Positions 62,701-64,000 of a stretch of DNA of 64,000 nt are shown here, piece after piece. Under the pieces are notes generated by a model. The model was not told where the DNA came from. It worked only from the letters and a program-made list of their open reading frames with translations, and did no database searches. Position numbers and translations under genes: made by a program. This stretch comes from Flavobacterium sp. 90. GTDB taxonomy: Bacteria; Bacteroidota; Bacteroidia; Flavobacteriales; Flavobacteriaceae. The number at the start of each line of letters is the position of its first letter. Position 1 is the first letter of the stretch. The DNA lies in contig NZ_SMGE01000001.1 in the NCBI RefSeq assembly GCF_004339525.1, positions 2,666,001-2,730,000 on the forward strand, read 5' to 3'.

Positions 62701-62921
62701 CTTCCGTTCTCATCCGAAATTGTTGCTATTTTACTATTACTTTCTGCATAAATAGTAGCTCCGGCAATTGGCATTCCATCGTCCTGACCTATAATCTGGC
62801 CAGTAACTTCAATCTGACTGCTTTTTTGTTCAAAAAGGTGCTTGGTAATTGCAACCTCTTTTGCGTTTGTTGAGAAAATTACTCCCCCAATAAACACTAA
62901 TGAAATTAGCTTTGTTTTCAT
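59766..62921 (-). CDS. SusC/RagA-type TonB-dependent transporter
   Basis: 1051 residues. Signal peptide (KLISLVFIGGVIFSTNA), a carboxypeptidase-regulatory-like domain (~30-115, GQIIGQDDGMPIAGATI), TonB box region near LDQVLVTALGVKK, plug (IANALVGKIAGVNVSS), and a 22-strand barrel ending LSLNVKF. It takes up an oligosaccharide or similar ligand with SusD. First gene of the locus; its upstream spacer of about 230 bases contains AT-rich sequence with no repeat. Confidence 0.95.
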   Translation of the reverse strand: MKTKLISLVFIGGVIFSTNAKEVAITKHLFEQKSSQIEVTGQIIGQDDGMPIAGATIYAESNSKIATISDENGRFKLNVPENESHVVISYMGYQTTNFPLIQTTNLTIRLKPAENVLDQVLVTALGVKKTSKAISYAVTELKGTEFTKAKETNIANALVGKIAGVNVSSTATGPNGSTRVVIRGNGSLNGNNQPMYVVNDLPIDNTQLNLPGIGNGPGSTRINVDRGDGTSVINPDDIKTITVLKGGTAAALYGANAANGVILIQTKRGTAQKGIGVEYNTSFTFETPSIIPDWQYEYGSGANGKKPTTQAEAVAAGRWSWGAKMDGTDVIQFDGVARPYVAQKNNIKNFYETGTTFINSIALSGGTEKATGRLSFSNTDNQGVVPNSDFNRKSLNIASNVNMTDWLKFDVVAQYNVEKSNNRVTVSDAEANPNWGTYMIANTVDIRNLAPGYDANGVEEAWNPVAVATNPYFVVNKIKNSDTKNRFLGMVNVKLNFTPDLFLQGRIGQDFTNYDFFGYIPKTTLNNPIGYAQGSRVKLSNLNSEAILNYTKKNIYRDFSLNALLGVNTRTTLRDETRVEGSGFVLDDFYALTNLSTLTYSYPYGKTKTNSVYGAVDLDYKNVVFLNFTGRQDWFSTLSKDNNTVFYPSVGTSIIVSDILKMPDFVSFAKLRTSWAQVGGATPDPYALNQSYSMVQGGHNGQQLQTPTGSRVPNATLSPLTSTTFEIGTDLGFFNNRLNLDFAYYNRATTNDIVETTISNASGASTALLNLGKMRNKGVEFLLSGKIINSENFSWDASFNGSYNKNTVEALTDQLNSITMATSVNGYVTITSDVGRPYSIIKGYKPLKDANGNTVYNVSGGSATIARGPLEELGQGVHPWAAGISNDFKYKNISFSFLIDGKFGGSLYSGTDLYGTRMGLTKLTLDGRESGLPIKGVDTNGNPIDMVIAPENLRTYYDGLRNISSTFVYDASFIKLRQVIIGYQLPLEKLKGLSKLQGASISFVARNLFILYKKTPNVDPESVFSAGNAQGVEQFGVPKTRSFGLSLNVKF

Positions 62922-63155
62922 AATACTTTGGTTTTCATGTTTTTTTTTGGTTTTTATTGGCGATCAAATATATATATTTATTTTAAACACTTGCATTTTT
63001 TTTGCATAAAATGCATATTTTTTGCAATATTTTTTCCTGAAGTATTTTTGTAATCCAAAAAAAATGCGCTTTCTCGCCGTTTTTTGAGATTTTTTTGCAG
63101 AAAATGGTTTTTTCGGAAAAATCTATTTTAATCTTAAAATTCGTATTTTTGAAAT

Positions 63156-63923
63156 ATGAAAATTGCACTTATTCAATCAGATCTATATTGGGAAAATGCT
63201 TCTCAGAACAAAAAAAACTTCGAATCGATTATAAATCAAATTGATTCAAGTACAAATTTGATTGTTCTTCCTGAAATGTTTTCGACAGGATTTACGATGA
63301 ACGCTTCAGAAGTTGCCGAAACCATGCAAGGAGAAACGGTTCTCTGGATGCAATCTATCGCAAAGCAGAAAAATTGTGCCTTGACGGGAAGTTTAATAAT
63401 TACAGAAAACGGAAATTATTACAATCGAATGTTATTTGTTTTTCCGTCAGGCGAAATGCAGTATTATGACAAGCGTCATTTGTTTTCACTTGCAGGTGAA
63501 AATCAATTTTATACTTCCGGAACTCAAAAAGTAATCGTTGATTATTTAGGCTGGAAGATTTGTCTTCAGATTTGTTACGACTTAAGATTTCCTGTTTTTG
63601 CCAGAAATGTCGAAAATTACGACCTGCTTTTATATGTTGCCAATTGGCCAAAAGTCAGAACAAATGCTTGGGATTCTTTACTAAAAGCCCGCGCAATCGA
63701 AAATCTAAGTTATGTAGTTGGAGTAAATAGAATAGGATTGGACGCTAACAATTACGAACATATTGGACATTCGCAAGTGGTAGATTTTTTAGGAAACTAC
63801 ATTCTTGAACCGCAAGAAACAGCAGGAGTTTTTGTGGTCGAATTGGATAAAAATGTAATGTTGGAAACTCGAAAAAAACTCGATTTCCTAAGTGATAAAG
63901 ATTTTTTTGAGATAAAGATTTAA
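63156..63923 (+). CDS. Nitrilase superfamily amidase (omega-amidase-like)
   Basis: 255 residues. Catalytic E40 (VLPEMFSTGF), K106 (YDKRHLF) and C140 (LQICYDLRFP). Resembles YafV/omega-amidase proteins that hydrolyse 2-oxoglutaramate. Cytoplasmic. Its stop overlaps the stop of the gene at the right edge. Confidence 0.9.
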   Translation: MKIALIQSDLYWENASQNKKNFESIINQIDSSTNLIVLPEMFSTGFTMNASEVAETMQGETVLWMQSIAKQKNCALTGSLIITENGNYYNRMLFVFPSGEMQYYDKRHLFSLAGENQFYTSGTQKVIVDYLGWKICLQICYDLRFPVFARNVENYDLLLYVANWPKVRTNAWDSLLKARAIENLSYVVGVNRIGLDANNYEHIGHSQVVDFLGNYILEPQETAGVFVVELDKNVMLETRKKLDFLSDKDFFEIKI

Positions 63924-64000
63924 GAAGCTTTTCGCTTTACTGGCATTTTTTTTCCAGCCTTCAGTTTTTTTTGAATACTTAAATCACCAATTCCTTTCCA
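63920..64000 (-). CDS. C-terminal end of an unidentified gene
   Basis: Minus strand, open at the right edge; 26 codons read WKGIGDLSIQKKLKAGKKM then PVKRKAS and TAA at 63920-63922. Basic tail. The stop overlaps that of the convergent amidase by two bases. Not enough is visible to name it. Confidence 0.55.
   Translation of the reverse strand, partial: WKGIGDLSIQKKLKAGKKMPVKRKAS

Overview
The window reads as a chromosomal segment of a Flavobacterium-type Bacteroidota. The supporting signs are AT-rich DNA, a SusC/SusD outer-membrane pair, a PorZ-like protein with a type IX secretion style C-terminus, type B succinate dehydrogenase, a lack of Shine-Dalgarno sequences, and promoters of the TTG / TAnnTTTG kind. 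No rRNA, tRNA, CRISPR array, transposase or integrase was recognised.

Region 1-27.9 kb is mostly core genome. It holds the end of a porZ-like gene, recO, two exported proteins, ileS, a TraR/DksA-like gene and lspA. These are followed by a RecB-family helicase-nuclease, kbl, an OmpA-type protein with calcium-binding thrombospondin repeats, and an AddB-like nuclease. Then come a small ABC transporter, ferritin, an AIM24-like protein, two alpha/beta hydrolases and an Xaa-Pro aminopeptidase. Two paralogous pairs of small roadblock/LC7-like proteins lie 12 kb apart. One pair sits between ileS-dksA and lspA, and this insert is flanked by two nearly identical terminators.

Region 28-43.3 kb is accessory. 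It contains short acidic or unknown proteins, an AlbA/Schlafen-type regulator, an XRE regulator, two acetyltransferases and a membrane protein followed by two tandem ABC-ATPase-like proteins that lack a Walker A motif. It also has a protein with two UBA-like repeats, an NTF2-like protein, and two tandem small peptides with a double-glycine-type leader and four conserved cysteines. Broken pieces of an acetyltransferase and of a probable LytTR membrane domain follow, then a TPR protein and a pair of paralogous multi-pass membrane proteins. Dispersed palindromes are common here; three are nearly identical 33-bp perfect palindromes with compensatory changes.

Region 43.3-48.5 kb is core metabolism: HMG-CoA synthase and sdhCAB.

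Region 48.6-62.9 kb is a catabolic locus. A secreted GH20 hexosaminidase and a divergent DeoR regulator come first. A minus-strand series follows, transcribed from SusC through SusD, a GntP-type acid transporter, RidA, a KDG-type sugar kinase, KDPG aldolase and a PLP enzyme of the D-serine dehydratase/D-threonine aldolase family to an M19 dipeptidase. Together these fit uptake of an amino-sugar acid such as D-glucosaminate, PLP-dependent dehydration to an enamine, RidA-assisted deamination to 2-keto-3-deoxygluconate, phosphorylation, and aldol cleavage to pyruvate and glyceraldehyde-3-phosphate. This is an inference from gene content and is the main functional proposal. The window closes with a nitrilase-family amidase and the tail of an unidentified gene.
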